64,000 bases of DNA from Pseudomonas sp. (GTDB lineage Bacteria; Pseudomonadota; Gammaproteobacteria; Pseudomonadales; Pseudomonadaceae), in NCBI RefSeq assembly GCF_028293835.1, contig NZ_JAQGNX010000180.1:26363-90362 (forward strand). The letters run 5' to 3'. This document shows, piece by piece, positions 50,171-58,333 of the stretch (position 1 is the first letter of the stretch; each line of letters begins with the position of its first letter). The position numbers and the translations under genes were made by a program. Below the pieces are notes generated by a model. It worked only from the letters and a program-made list of their open reading frames with translations. It had not been told where the DNA came from and ran no database searches.

Positions 50171-50734
50171 TTACGACGCGCTGTTTCTCTGGACCCACGC
50201 GGCATAGGCGTCGATGAACCCTTGCAGGAAAGGTTTTACGTTTTCAGACACGGAGCCCGCTTCGTCGAAGAACGTTCCGGCGTTGCCCAGGTAGGCTTCG
50301 GGTTGCTGCATGCAGGGTACGTTGAGGAACACCAGCGATTGACGCAGGTGGTGGTTGGCGCCAAACCCGCCAATGGCCCCCGGTGAGGCGCTGACTACCG
50401 CGGCTGGCTTGATCCCGCCCCAGGCGCTCTGGCCGTAAGGCCGCGAACCCACGTCGATGGCGTTTTTAAGAACACCCGGTACCGAGCGATTGTATTCCGG
50501 CGTCACGAACAGGAAAGCATCGGCAGCTATCAGCTGTTGGCGAAAAGCCGTATAGGTCGCTGGCGGATCGCCTGCGTCGATGTCTTCGTTATAAAGCGCC
50601 AGATCACCTATCTCAACGATCTTCAGTTCAAGGTTTTTCGGCGCCAACGCGGCCAGGGCCAGCGCAACCTTGCGATTGATCGAGTCTTTTCTCAGGCTGC
50701 CAACGAGGACAGCGATCTTGTAGACTTGGCTCAT
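50171..50734 (-). CDS. NAD(P)H-dependent FMN reductase (ChrR/azoreductase-like)
   Basis: A 187-residue flavodoxin-fold reductase. FMN-phosphate loop: VGSLRKDSINRKVA near the N-terminus; further signatures are FLFVTPEYNRSVPGVLKNAI and VSASPGAIGGFGANHHLRQS. Family members reduce quinones, chromate or azo compounds in the cytoplasm and protect against oxidative stress. The start at 50734 (MSQVYKIAVLVG) is preferred over a GTG four codons upstream. It is co-directional with the giant toxin gene, 132 bases upstream of it. It is common in Pseudomonas and need not be functionally linked. Confidence 0.93.
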   Translation of the reverse strand: MSQVYKIAVLVGSLRKDSINRKVALALAALAPKNLELKIVEIGDLALYNEDIDAGDPPATYTAFRQQLIAADAFLFVTPEYNRSVPGVLKNAIDVGSRPYGQSAWGGIKPAAVVSASPGAIGGFGANHHLRQSLVFLNVPCMQQPEAYLGNAGTFFDEAGSVSENVKPFLQGFIDAYAAWVQRNSAS

Positions 50735-51047
50735 AAATATATCCACATACTGATAAGGGAGCTTTCAGTTATAGATGACGTAGCACGCTTCGTCTGTTTT
50801 TCAATGCCGAGCGTTGCGACACCGCGCAGAATAACCCAACCTCCACGACCCGTAGCGCGGAGGCCACGCAGTCCGAATATTTTTTTGGTTACGGAAAACT
50901 CACCTGTAAAATGACGGTCTGATCGGCAAGTATGCAGCGACTGGCTCTGATCTTTCAGACTTACCTTACAAGCGGGCGTAGACTATCAGCGCGCAGTGTT
51001 AGCATATCAGCGCAATTGAGCGGTTATCTTCAGAGGTTACAAAGCAA
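50735..51047. other. Intergenic region, no recognisable element
   Basis: 313 bases between divergent genes. It must carry the FMN reductase promoter (minus) and that of the small conserved gene (plus). AT-rich patches occur near 50740 and 50880 (ATATTTTTTTGG). I see no repeat, hairpin or RNA gene here. Confidence 0.5.
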
Positions 51048-51269
51048 ATGGCTTCAGTTCTCGTCGGACAATTCCATGCAAGAGACGCGGAAGGCCGTGT
51101 CTATTCGGTGCATGAATTCCAGGAATCACAGCCGGATGCGGCTGGCGGTACAGAGCCTGTTTCAACTTATCGTCTGGCCATAGGTGACCGAGTCAACCAT
51201 CTGGGCGGGGACGACTTTGAGTTGCTTCAGTCCAAAGTAAAACTGGTCAGAGAGCTGCAAAACCACTGA
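51048..51269 (+). CDS. Small conserved hypothetical protein (73 aa)
   Basis: A 73-residue cytoplasmic protein beginning MASVLVGQFHARDAEGRVYS and ending LGGDDFELLQSKVKLVRELQ. I recall similar short proteins annotated as hypothetical in other Pseudomonas genomes, with no assigned function. It is predicted mostly beta-stranded with a short C-terminal helix. AGAGG lies 9-13 bases before the ATG. It stands alone, convergent with the GNAT gene. Confidence 0.65.
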   Translation: MASVLVGQFHARDAEGRVYSVHEFQESQPDAAGGTEPVSTYRLAIGDRVNHLGGDDFELLQSKVKLVRELQNH

Positions 51270-51436
51270 TCCGAGGCTGATGCTGGCGATGGATTACGTA
51301 GCTCCGCCTGATTTCCTGCGCGCCGCTTGAAGGCTTCGCTTCCCGTCTTCCGTCTCTGACAGAGCGGTAGGGAGCTACGACAAGCGGCGGTTCAGGTTGT
51401 TCCAGTCCCAGGGCGTTCTGCCCGATCATCCATCGA

Positions 51437-51988
51437 CTACTCGAAGATCAAGTACCAGAAAATCGCCGTTTCCCGAGTGTCGGGATCAATGGCGCGGTAC
51501 AGCATGTGGTCGACACCGCCCACCACATAGCCGCAACGCTCGTAGAGCTTGCAGGCGGCCAGGTTGTTGTTTTGCGTTTCGAGGGTAATACCCGGCAGGT
51601 TGCGCTTGCGGCTCCAGAACTGCGCCACCTCTAGCAATGATCGGGCGATTCCCATACGCCGTGCCGACACGTCGACGGCTAACTCTTCGACATGAGCAAA
51701 ACCGTTCCAGTGCGTACTCAGCACCATGTGGCCCACTGGCTGTTCGCCCAGCCAGGCCACCAGCACCGTGCTATCTGGACCGCGACGATAGTGCTCGAAC
51801 TCTTGAGCGTCGATGCCGTAATTTTTGCAGTAGGGTTCGACCGGCTCAATCGCCCAGCGCTCAACGCGCTGTCCGATCTGGGCCATGGCGTAACCGCGGA
51901 CGGTAAAGGTGAACTCGCTGTTGAGGATGTAATCCTCGAAGCACTCATCCGCCACGCGAATGGACAGTGCCGGGTTTACCTGAGTCAC
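51437..51988 (-). CDS. GNAT-family N-acetyltransferase
   Basis: A 183-residue acetyltransferase. The acetyl-CoA signature is VDVSARRMGIARSLLEVAQF (R-x-x-G-x-A), followed by ITLETQNNNLAACKLYERCG. The substrate is unknown; similar proteins modify aminoglycosides, peptides or protein N-termini. The start is uncertain: the chosen GTG at 51988 gives M-TQVNPALSIRV, which resembles homologues. A GTG at 52003 would add five residues. It ends well before the small conserved gene and begins 45 bases after dnaQ, so it may be co-transcribed with dnaQ. Confidence 0.85.
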   Translation of the reverse strand: MTQVNPALSIRVADECFEDYILNSEFTFTVRGYAMAQIGQRVERWAIEPVEPYCKNYGIDAQEFEHYRRGPDSTVLVAWLGEQPVGHMVLSTHWNGFAHVEELAVDVSARRMGIARSLLEVAQFWSRKRNLPGITLETQNNNLAACKLYERCGYVVGGVDHMLYRAIDPDTRETAIFWYLIFE

Positions 51989-52033
51989 ATAACACCACTG
52001 CACTTTGGGACTTTGAGAAACGGGAGCTGCGAA

Positions 52034-52801
52034 CTACTGGGCGGCCGCCTGTGCCTGAGCGTCAAGCAACTGCACCCATAACGCAGGTGCACCCGCGGAC
52101 TTTGCGATCGCAGCCATGCGCGCTTCATGCTCGGCCAACTCGCTTTCACTGGCCATGATCACTCTAGCCCGTGGCCGATCCAGCGGCAAACGACGGATTT
52201 CAGTGGCCGTATTGCCTGAACCTTCTCCGGAACCATTGCCATCGGTGGCGTTGCCCGCCAGGGACAAACTGGTCTGTCCGCCGGTCATAGTCAGGTAAAC
52301 ATCAGCCAGCAGCTCGGCGTCCAGCAGCGCGCCGTGCAACTCTCGGCCGGTGTTGTCTACGCCGTAGCGTTTGCACAATGCATCGAGACTATTACGCTGC
52401 CCAGGGTGACGCGCACGGGCCAACGCCAGGGAGTCGAGCACAGTGCAATACTGAGTGATATCCGTTTTGTCGTGCTGCCCCATCAACGCAAATTCGTTAT
52501 TGATGAAACCAACGTCAAACGCGGCGTTGTGGATGATCAGCTGCGCGCCCTTGATGAATTCGTAGAATTCGTCGGCGACCTCATTGAACCGGGGCTTGCC
52601 AATCAGGAACTCAGTGGTGATACCGTGAACACCGACCGCGCCTTCATCGCTTTCGCGATCCGGCTGTAAATAGACATGAAAATGTCGCCCGGTCAGGCGC
52701 CGGCCAAGCAATTCAACACAACCAATTTCAATCACGCGGTGCCCGTCAGTGACGGGCATACCCGTGGTCTCGGTATCGAGGACTACAGATCTAAGTACCA
52801 T
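52034..52801 (-). CDS. dnaQ: DNA polymerase III epsilon subunit (proofreading exonuclease)
   Basis: A 255-residue 3'-5' exonuclease subunit. DEDDh motifs are visible: ExoI VVLDTETTGMP (D9, E11), ExoII IIHNAAFDVGFINNEF and ExoIII ELHGALLDAELLADVYL. The low-complexity Gly/Asn linker (about 182-197) leads to the C-terminal segment that binds the alpha subunit. In Pseudomonas dnaQ normally follows rnhA directly; here an oxidoreductase gene lies between them. Confidence 0.95.
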   Translation of the reverse strand: MVLRSVVLDTETTGMPVTDGHRVIEIGCVELLGRRLTGRHFHVYLQPDRESDEGAVGVHGITTEFLIGKPRFNEVADEFYEFIKGAQLIIHNAAFDVGFINNEFALMGQHDKTDITQYCTVLDSLALARARHPGQRNSLDALCKRYGVDNTGRELHGALLDAELLADVYLTMTGGQTSLSLAGNATDGNGSGEGSGNTATEIRRLPLDRPRARVIMASESELAEHEARMAAIAKSAGAPALWVQLLDAQAQAAAQ

Positions 52802-52916
52802 AACTAGTGAATTCTCAACGCTTCAACACCGCACAAGGGCGGAACTTTAGCACACCGCGTTGAGGAGAAAAGTCACGGCAAGACAACGTTCTATTCAACC
52901 GAGCAATCATCCAGTG

Positions 52917-53933
52917 TCAGGATGGCTGCAACACTACCCTGCCGATCACTGGAAATTCGTCCATGTAGCGCTGAGCTGAAGTGGCTTTCTCCAGCGGAAA
53001 TACTTTATCAACCCGCGAGGTCAACAGCCCCTGCGCCGTGAGCTGGTTGATGACGCCTAATGCCCGCTGCAGCGCCTCATGGTTAGGCTCAACGCCCAGT
53101 TCGGCTTTGCCGGTGAAATTACTCAGGCAATGCACGAAAAACTTGATGTTCTTCTGGAACGCCTCTTGGGCTGGGAATGGCGTTTGATTGCCATTCTTCA
53201 GACCGTAGAGCACCACACTGCCCCGTGGAGCGAGCGCGTCCACCAACAAGTTCATTTGCGAACCGCCGAGGCCGTCGAAAATAGCTGAAACGCCTTTGCC
53301 GCCGGTCAATTTATTCACGCGGTGGATCAGGTCGTGTTCTTCAGTCAGCACTACCGACTGTGCCCCCAGATCGAGCAAGCGTTGTTTGTCGGCGGTGATT
53401 CTGGTGGCGGCAATAATGTTCAGCCCCAGTGCTTTACCCAGCTGCAAAAAGGCCGGGCCCGCGCATTGGCTGGCATCGGTAACCAATACGGTCTGTCCTG
53501 GTTTGACCTGGGCCAAATCGACATAAGCAAAGTAAGCCAACAGCAGCGATGAGTAATGGACGCTGGCCTGGGCCGCCGTCAGCACCTCGGGATACACGGT
53601 CACGGCAACCCGAGGCACTATCAAGTATTCGCCGTCCAGGGTGCTTTTGTACGACCCTTCGCACGAATAGGTGGCAACTTTGTCACCGGGAGACATATCG
53701 GTGACTCCATCGCCCGTGGCAAGCACTACACCTGCAATTTCTTTCCCCAGCCCTCCAGGCAGCCGAGTTTCAGCGGTAATCGGATTCAGACGCCATAAGG
53801 CGTCGTAAGGACTGATGCCAACGGACTCGACCCGTATCAGTATTTCATTGGCAGCAGGTTGACCGACGAAACGGTCTTTGGATTCGACGGTTCCGGCGGT
53901 GTCATTGGATTCAGGACGAATCGAACGTGGCAT
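52917..53933 (-). CDS. Zinc-independent quinone oxidoreductase-like MDR protein
   Basis: A 338-residue medium-chain dehydrogenase/reductase. N-terminal GroES-like half: ILIRVESVGISPYDALWRLN, LPGGLGKEIAGVVLATGDGV. Nucleotide-binding half: QTVLVTDASQCAGPAFLQLG (a variant of the usual GAAGGVG) and GGKGVSAIFDGLGG. Structural-zinc cysteines are absent, as in the quinone reductase branch. The start at 53933 (MPRSIRPES) has GAGG six bases upstream; further in-frame ATGs upstream are less well placed. It interrupts the usual rnhA-dnaQ adjacency and is flanked by a repeat fragment, so it is probably an insertion into the core block. Confidence 0.88.
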   Translation of the reverse strand: MPRSIRPESNDTAGTVESKDRFVGQPAANEILIRVESVGISPYDALWRLNPITAETRLPGGLGKEIAGVVLATGDGVTDMSPGDKVATYSCEGSYKSTLDGEYLIVPRVAVTVYPEVLTAAQASVHYSSLLLAYFAYVDLAQVKPGQTVLVTDASQCAGPAFLQLGKALGLNIIAATRITADKQRLLDLGAQSVVLTEEHDLIHRVNKLTGGKGVSAIFDGLGGSQMNLLVDALAPRGSVVLYGLKNGNQTPFPAQEAFQKNIKFFVHCLSNFTGKAELGVEPNHEALQRALGVINQLTAQGLLTSRVDKVFPLEKATSAQRYMDEFPVIGRVVLQPS

Positions 53934-54075
53934 TGGACACCTCATGGCGTTAGCTATGGGTGAAGACTCTATCCAGCCCAGGCAACTGCGGCCATCGACG
54001 CGTATCAATAGTCGCAATGCTTGTTGTTGATGGTGATAGTGGGAACTTTCGAATGGCGCAGACAGATCGCTGTAC

Positions 54076-54118
54076 TGCGCGACAGCGCGGCGTCTGGACG
54101 ACGGGCGACCTCCTACAT
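54076..54118 (-). repeat. Fragment of composite repeat
   Basis: CTGCGCGACAGCGCGGCGTC ... CGACCTCCTACA is the reverse complement of the first 43 or so bases of the composite element (compare 83-126). It lies between the oxidoreductase gene and rnhA, at the border of the apparent insertion. Confidence 0.65.
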
Positions 54119-54131
54119 AGATGTGAAGATT

Positions 54132-54599
54132 TCAGCCGTGCTTGATGCCGCGAACTTCATCAACACCACGGTTGGCCAGTTGGTCGGCGCGTTCGTTGCC
54201 GTCATGGCCGTTGTGGCCGCGTACCCACTTCCACGTCACCGTGTGGCGGTTGACCTGTTCGTCCAGCAATTGCCACAAGTCGGCGTTCTTCACGGGTTGT
54301 TTCGCGGCGGTTTTCCAACCGCGCTTTTTCCAGTTGACCAGCCATTCCTTCATGCCTTTCATGACGTATTCAGAGTCGGTCACCACCAGCACGTTGCAGT
54401 GACGCTTGAGCTCTTCCAGGCCACGAATGGCAGCGGTCAGCTCCATCCGGTTGTTGGTGGTGTTGGCTTCGCCGCCCCACAGCTCTTTCTCAACGCCTTT
54501 GCACACCAGCAGTGCGCCCCAGCCGCCGGGGCCAGGGTTGCCTTTGCAGGCGCCGTCAGTAAAGATTTCAACGCTTTCGTTCGCTACAACCGGTTCCAT
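54132..54599 (-). CDS. rnhA: Ribonuclease HI
   Basis: A 155-residue enzyme that cleaves the RNA strand of RNA-DNA hybrids. Catalytic residues are visible in order: Asp in VEIFTDGACKGNPGPGG, Glu in NRMELTAAIRG, Asp in VVTDSEYVMKG and the last Asp in GNERADQLANRG. The basic protrusion KEWLVNWKKRGWKTA is of the E. coli type. The start at 54599 (MEPVVANESVEIF) was chosen as closest to homologues; an ATG at 54611 is possible. It is followed upstream by the methyltransferase gene (36-base gap). Confidence 0.95.
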   Translation of the reverse strand: MEPVVANESVEIFTDGACKGNPGPGGWGALLVCKGVEKELWGGEANTTNNRMELTAAIRGLEELKRHCNVLVVTDSEYVMKGMKEWLVNWKKRGWKTAAKQPVKNADLWQLLDEQVNRHTVTWKWVRGHNGHDGNERADQLANRGVDEVRGIKHG

Positions 54600-54635
54600 C
54601 AAACTTCCCATCTTCAAAATATGGCCATCAGGCTT

Positions 54636-55394
54636 TTAAGGTTGCGAGTTGCGCCGATTGACCTTGGCCATCGGTAGTGGCAACAGTTTGCCCATGGTCT
54701 GGCGCTGCACCTGACGCACAGGACGCAAGCCGACTACTATTTTGCGCGCGACTAATAAATAGAAGCCACCGCCTGGACTCTGCCAACTGTCGCCAAGGCG
54801 TTCCAGCCCGGCCAATCGAGCTTGCCAGGCTGCGGAAGCCAGCGGCGGACGATAGCACCCGAAGCGGCGCTTCTCCAGCGCGAAGCCCAGCAGGTTCAGC
54901 CAGTCCGCCACCCGAGAAGGCGAAATGCAGCGGGCCTTGCGCAGTGCATCATGGGCGAAAATATGGCGTAATCCCCACGTGCTCCAGGGATTGATGCCAA
55001 TGATCAACAGGTGGCCGCCGGGACGCACGCTGGCGGCGGCTTCACGCAACAAGCCATGGGGCGAAAGGCAAAAATCCAGCCCGTGCTGCATGACCACCAC
55101 GTCAGCTGCGTGTTCACTGAGCGGCCAGGCCTGCTCTTCACAGACAATTTCAACACCGGGCAATGGCGCGCCGAGGCGCACGTTTCGCTGCACCTGTTTA
55201 GCCTCGGGCGGCGCGTCGGCCGAGGGGCCGTAATGCACCAGATAGCCGCCAAAGTAACGGCCCAATTCGTCCTCCAGGACCCGGCGCTCTTCTTCCAACA
55301 GTAATTGCCCCAGCGGCCCGGACAACCACTCACGGGCCGAGCTGATTAACGCAAGCCATTCAGGATCAGCCTGGGCGAAAGCTTCATCGGTCAT
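54636..55394 (-). CDS. SAM-dependent methyltransferase (between gloB and rnhA)
   Basis: A 252-residue class I methyltransferase-like protein. The Methyltransf_11 core is seen in LSEHAADVVVMQHGLDFCLS, LLREAAASVRPGGHLLIIGI and NPWSTWGLRH. The usual glycine-rich motif I (GxGxG) is not obvious, so SAM binding may be atypical. The same gene lies between gloB and rnhA in other pseudomonads, with no known substrate. It is divergent from gloB with an 82-base shared promoter region and is probably co-transcribed with rnhA. Confidence 0.85.
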   Translation of the reverse strand: MTDEAFAQADPEWLALISSAREWLSGPLGQLLLEEERRVLEDELGRYFGGYLVHYGPSADAPPEAKQVQRNVRLGAPLPGVEIVCEEQAWPLSEHAADVVVMQHGLDFCLSPHGLLREAAASVRPGGHLLIIGINPWSTWGLRHIFAHDALRKARCISPSRVADWLNLLGFALEKRRFGCYRPPLASAAWQARLAGLERLGDSWQSPGGGFYLLVARKIVVGLRPVRQVQRQTMGKLLPLPMAKVNRRNSQP

Positions 55395-55476
55395 TTGTGA
55401 TCTCCATGTGGGCGCTCGCTTAGAGCCTCAACAAACCCTAAGATGCACCATTGTTTCCTGCTTAGCGAACTGAGCC

Positions 55477-56256
55477 ATGATACAGATTGATGCCCTGCCC
55501 GCTTTTACTGACAACTACATCTGGTTGTTACAAGACGCCGCCAGCAAACGCTGCGCCGTGATCGACCCTGGCGACGCCGAACCGGTACTTGCCTGGTTGA
55601 AGCAGCATCCTGACTGGCAGCTTACCGATATTATGGTCACCCATCATCATAACGACCATGTGGGTGGTGTCGCCCGGTTAAAAGCGTTCAGCGGCGCCCG
55701 TGTCTATGGGCCAGCCGCGGAAACCATCCCGGCACGCGATGTCGCACTGAATGACAACGACACGCTCACCGTTCTCGGTCTGGATTTTTCAGTCCACGCA
55801 ATACCCGGTCATACACTTGGCCATATCGCCTTCTACCATAACGACCCGAACGCTCCGCTGCTGTTTTGTGGCGACACACTGTTTGCCGCAGGCTGTGGCC
55901 GTTTATTCGAGGGCACGCCTGAGCAGATGCATCACTCGCTCAGTCGCTTGGCCGCTCTACCGGACAGCACACTGGTTTACTGCGCACATGAATACACCCT
56001 GAGCAACCTGCGCTTCGCCCAAGCAGTCGAGCCGGCTAACCTCGATATTGCCGAACGCTTCGCTCAAGTCAGCCAATGGCGCAGTGAAAACAGAATCAGC
56101 TTGCCTTCCAATTTAGCGCTGGAACGCCTGACCAACCCGTTTATTCGGACTCACGAAAGCGTCGTCAAAGAAAAAGCAGACGAATGGACTGGTACAGACA
56201 ATCAGTCGCCAACTGCCATCTTTGCTAGCCTGCGTGCCTGGAAAGATACGTTCTAA
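55477..56256 (+). CDS. gloB: Hydroxyacylglutathione hydrolase (glyoxalase II)
   Basis: A 259-residue metallo-beta-lactamase-fold enzyme that hydrolyses S-lactoylglutathione to lactate and glutathione, ending methylglyoxal detoxification. The binuclear metal motif THHHNDHVGG is at residues 55-64. Further ligands occur in AIPGHTLGHIAFY, LFCGDTLFAAGCGRLFEGT and VYCAHEYTLSNLRFA. The length is standard. It begins divergently from the methyltransferase gene and is followed by mltD. Confidence 0.95.
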   Translation: MIQIDALPAFTDNYIWLLQDAASKRCAVIDPGDAEPVLAWLKQHPDWQLTDIMVTHHHNDHVGGVARLKAFSGARVYGPAAETIPARDVALNDNDTLTVLGLDFSVHAIPGHTLGHIAFYHNDPNAPLLFCGDTLFAAGCGRLFEGTPEQMHHSLSRLAALPDSTLVYCAHEYTLSNLRFAQAVEPANLDIAERFAQVSQWRSENRISLPSNLALERLTNPFIRTHESVVKEKADEWTGTDNQSPTAIFASLRAWKDTF

Positions 56257-56355
56257 ATACGACCTAAATTGATACAAAATATCCTAAAGGTTGACCATTG
56301 GCTGAGCGGTTCCTAGAATCGCCCGACATTTTCGCTTGGATACACGCCCCAGCCA

Positions 56356-57948
56356 ATGTCGTCATCCATACGCATAGCCATCAATTCAGACGCATTGACT
56401 CGGTTAGCCCAGGCTATTGCCGTAGTCCTGAGCGCCACGCTGGCTGGGTGCCAAACCACCAGCCACATTGAGCCGGTCGCTAGCCATCGGGCGCCGAACT
56501 TATCTGCGGATTTCAAGCAAAAACCAATTTTCCTCGCCAGTAAACCGACCCCGCTGGCACCGCAAGATGTCTGGGAACGGATGCGTCAGGGCTTTCAGTT
56601 ACAAGAAGGCAATGGCCAAAACCCACGTATTGACCAACAACGTCTCTGGTTTGCCAACAACCCTGCTTTTCTTGAGTCAGCCGGTGAGCGCGGCAGCCTT
56701 TACATGCATTACATCGTAGAGCGCCTCGAAGAACGCAATATGCCGCTGGAGTTGGCGCTGCTCCCGGTGATCGAAAGCGCTTACAACCCCATGGCGTATT
56801 CGCGCAGCGATGCGGTAGGTCTGTGGCAGTTCATCCCCTCCACCGGACGTTACTTCAACCTGCGTCAGACCAGCTTCTATGACGGCCGCCGCGACATCAC
56901 CGCATCGACCATTGCCGCACTGGATTACCTGACCCGTCTGCATGACATGTTCAACGGCGACTGGTTATTGGCATTGGCGGCGTATAACGCCGGTGAAGGC
57001 ACCGTCAGCCGCGCTATCGAGCGCAACCAAAAACTCGGCCTGCCCACCGATTACTGGAACCTGCCGTTACCGCAGGAAACCCAGGATTACGTGCCCAAAT
57101 TCCTTGCCCTTTCGCAAGTGGTGATGGCGCCTGAAGCCTACGGCGTGAACCTGAACCCGATTGCCAACGCGCCGTACTTTGAAGTCGTCGAGCTCAACCA
57201 GACAATGAATCTGTCGAAAGTGGCGGCCATGGCCAACATCGACGAAGACGAACTGTTTCAGCTCAACCCGGCCTTCAAAAAACGCATGACCATCGACGGC
57301 CCTCAGCATCTGCTGGTGCCAACGGCCAAGGCGCAGTTGCTGACCGCCAGTCTGTCCAACATGAAGCCGGAAGAATTGGTCGACTGGCAACAATACAAAG
57401 TGCGCCGTGGCGACACCTTGGCCAGCCTGGCCAGTCGTTATCAGGTGTCGGCCACTACCATCAGGGACGTGAACAAGCTGTCTGCCAAAGGCGTGCACGT
57501 CGGGCAAACCTTGAGTATTCCGACCATCCCGGGCATGAAACCTGCGCAACCGGTGTTTGAGCAGATCGCCAGTCGCGAGTCGCCATCACCGAGGCGCAGC
57601 TACAACGTTAAAAAAGGCGACACCCTGGCAAGCATTGCCAAGGCTAACAAAGTGGAAGTCAAAGACCTGCAGCACTGGAACTCGCTCTCTGGCCAACATT
57701 TGAAAATTGGTGAGACGTTGGTGATGCAAGACACCAGTAAAGCCCGCTCGAAAACCTCCAACGTTGCTAGCGCGAAAAGCAAAGCCAGCGACAAGCAAAC
57801 GACGCAGTACACCATCCGCAAAGGTGATTCGATGTATTTGGTGGCCAAGCGCTTTAACGTCGAAATGCAGCACCTCAAACGCTGGAACCCCCGTAGCGGC
57901 ATGGCGTTGAAGCCGGGTGAGACGTTGACGGTTTATCGGAACGATTGA
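56356..57948 (+). CDS. mltD: Membrane-bound lytic murein transglycosylase D
   Basis: A 530-residue lipoprotein. The lipobox is ATLAGC with Cys32. The SLT domain (about 110-260) has catalytic E140 in LLPVIESAYNPMAYSRSDAV and the LWQFIPSTGRYF and AYNAGEGTVSRAI motifs. Three LysM modules follow: about 345-390 (YKVRRGDTLASLASRY), 415-457 (YNVKKGDTLASIAKAN) and 485-528 (YTIRKGDSMYLVAKRF). It cleaves peptidoglycan glycan strands to 1,6-anhydro products in the periplasm. The gloB-mltD order agrees with other pseudomonads. Confidence 0.95.
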   Translation: MSSSIRIAINSDALTRLAQAIAVVLSATLAGCQTTSHIEPVASHRAPNLSADFKQKPIFLASKPTPLAPQDVWERMRQGFQLQEGNGQNPRIDQQRLWFANNPAFLESAGERGSLYMHYIVERLEERNMPLELALLPVIESAYNPMAYSRSDAVGLWQFIPSTGRYFNLRQTSFYDGRRDITASTIAALDYLTRLHDMFNGDWLLALAAYNAGEGTVSRAIERNQKLGLPTDYWNLPLPQETQDYVPKFLALSQVVMAPEAYGVNLNPIANAPYFEVVELNQTMNLSKVAAMANIDEDELFQLNPAFKKRMTIDGPQHLLVPTAKAQLLTASLSNMKPEELVDWQQYKVRRGDTLASLASRYQVSATTIRDVNKLSAKGVHVGQTLSIPTIPGMKPAQPVFEQIASRESPSPRRSYNVKKGDTLASIAKANKVEVKDLQHWNSLSGQHLKIGETLVMQDTSKARSKTSNVASAKSKASDKQTTQYTIRKGDSMYLVAKRFNVEMQHLKRWNPRSGMALKPGETLTVYRND

Positions 57949-58333
57949 TTTGCTGTGGCGCTTAAACATGCGTCGGTTATTCCGATCGCAGCATTCAGTC
58001 CACACAGTATCTTCAGACGGGTGGCGATCTGTAGACCCGCCGGGCCTTCATTAGCAGGCCCCGTAAAACCCTCTGGGCCGAGTGCAGGCCCTGCAGAGCG
58101 AAACCATAAGCCCGGCAACCACGAATAGTGGATATACACACAAACTCAGCGCCAACGCCCCCCGTCTTTTTCCATCTGATACAAGCTGTTAATGTACCGC
58201 CCTCAGAAGCCCAAGCCGCCTGAGTCGGATTTCAGACTTGATGCGTTTCCTCCTGCTGTTCGTCAGCCTGGCCTTGAGCAATGGCGTATTCCATTCCAGC
58301 CAGGCCATGGCTCAAGCCTTCGGAGAAGATTCA
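57949..58333. other. mltD-to-transporter gap with relic signal-peptide ORF
   Basis: These 385 bases contain no intact gene. The last 93 bases (58241-58333) form an open frame continuous with the next gene and encode MRFLLLFVSLALSNGVFHSS followed by QAMAQA, a complete extra signal peptide. In P. aeruginosa two substrate-binding protein genes occupy this interval. The leader may be all that remains of the first one. Confidence 0.6.
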
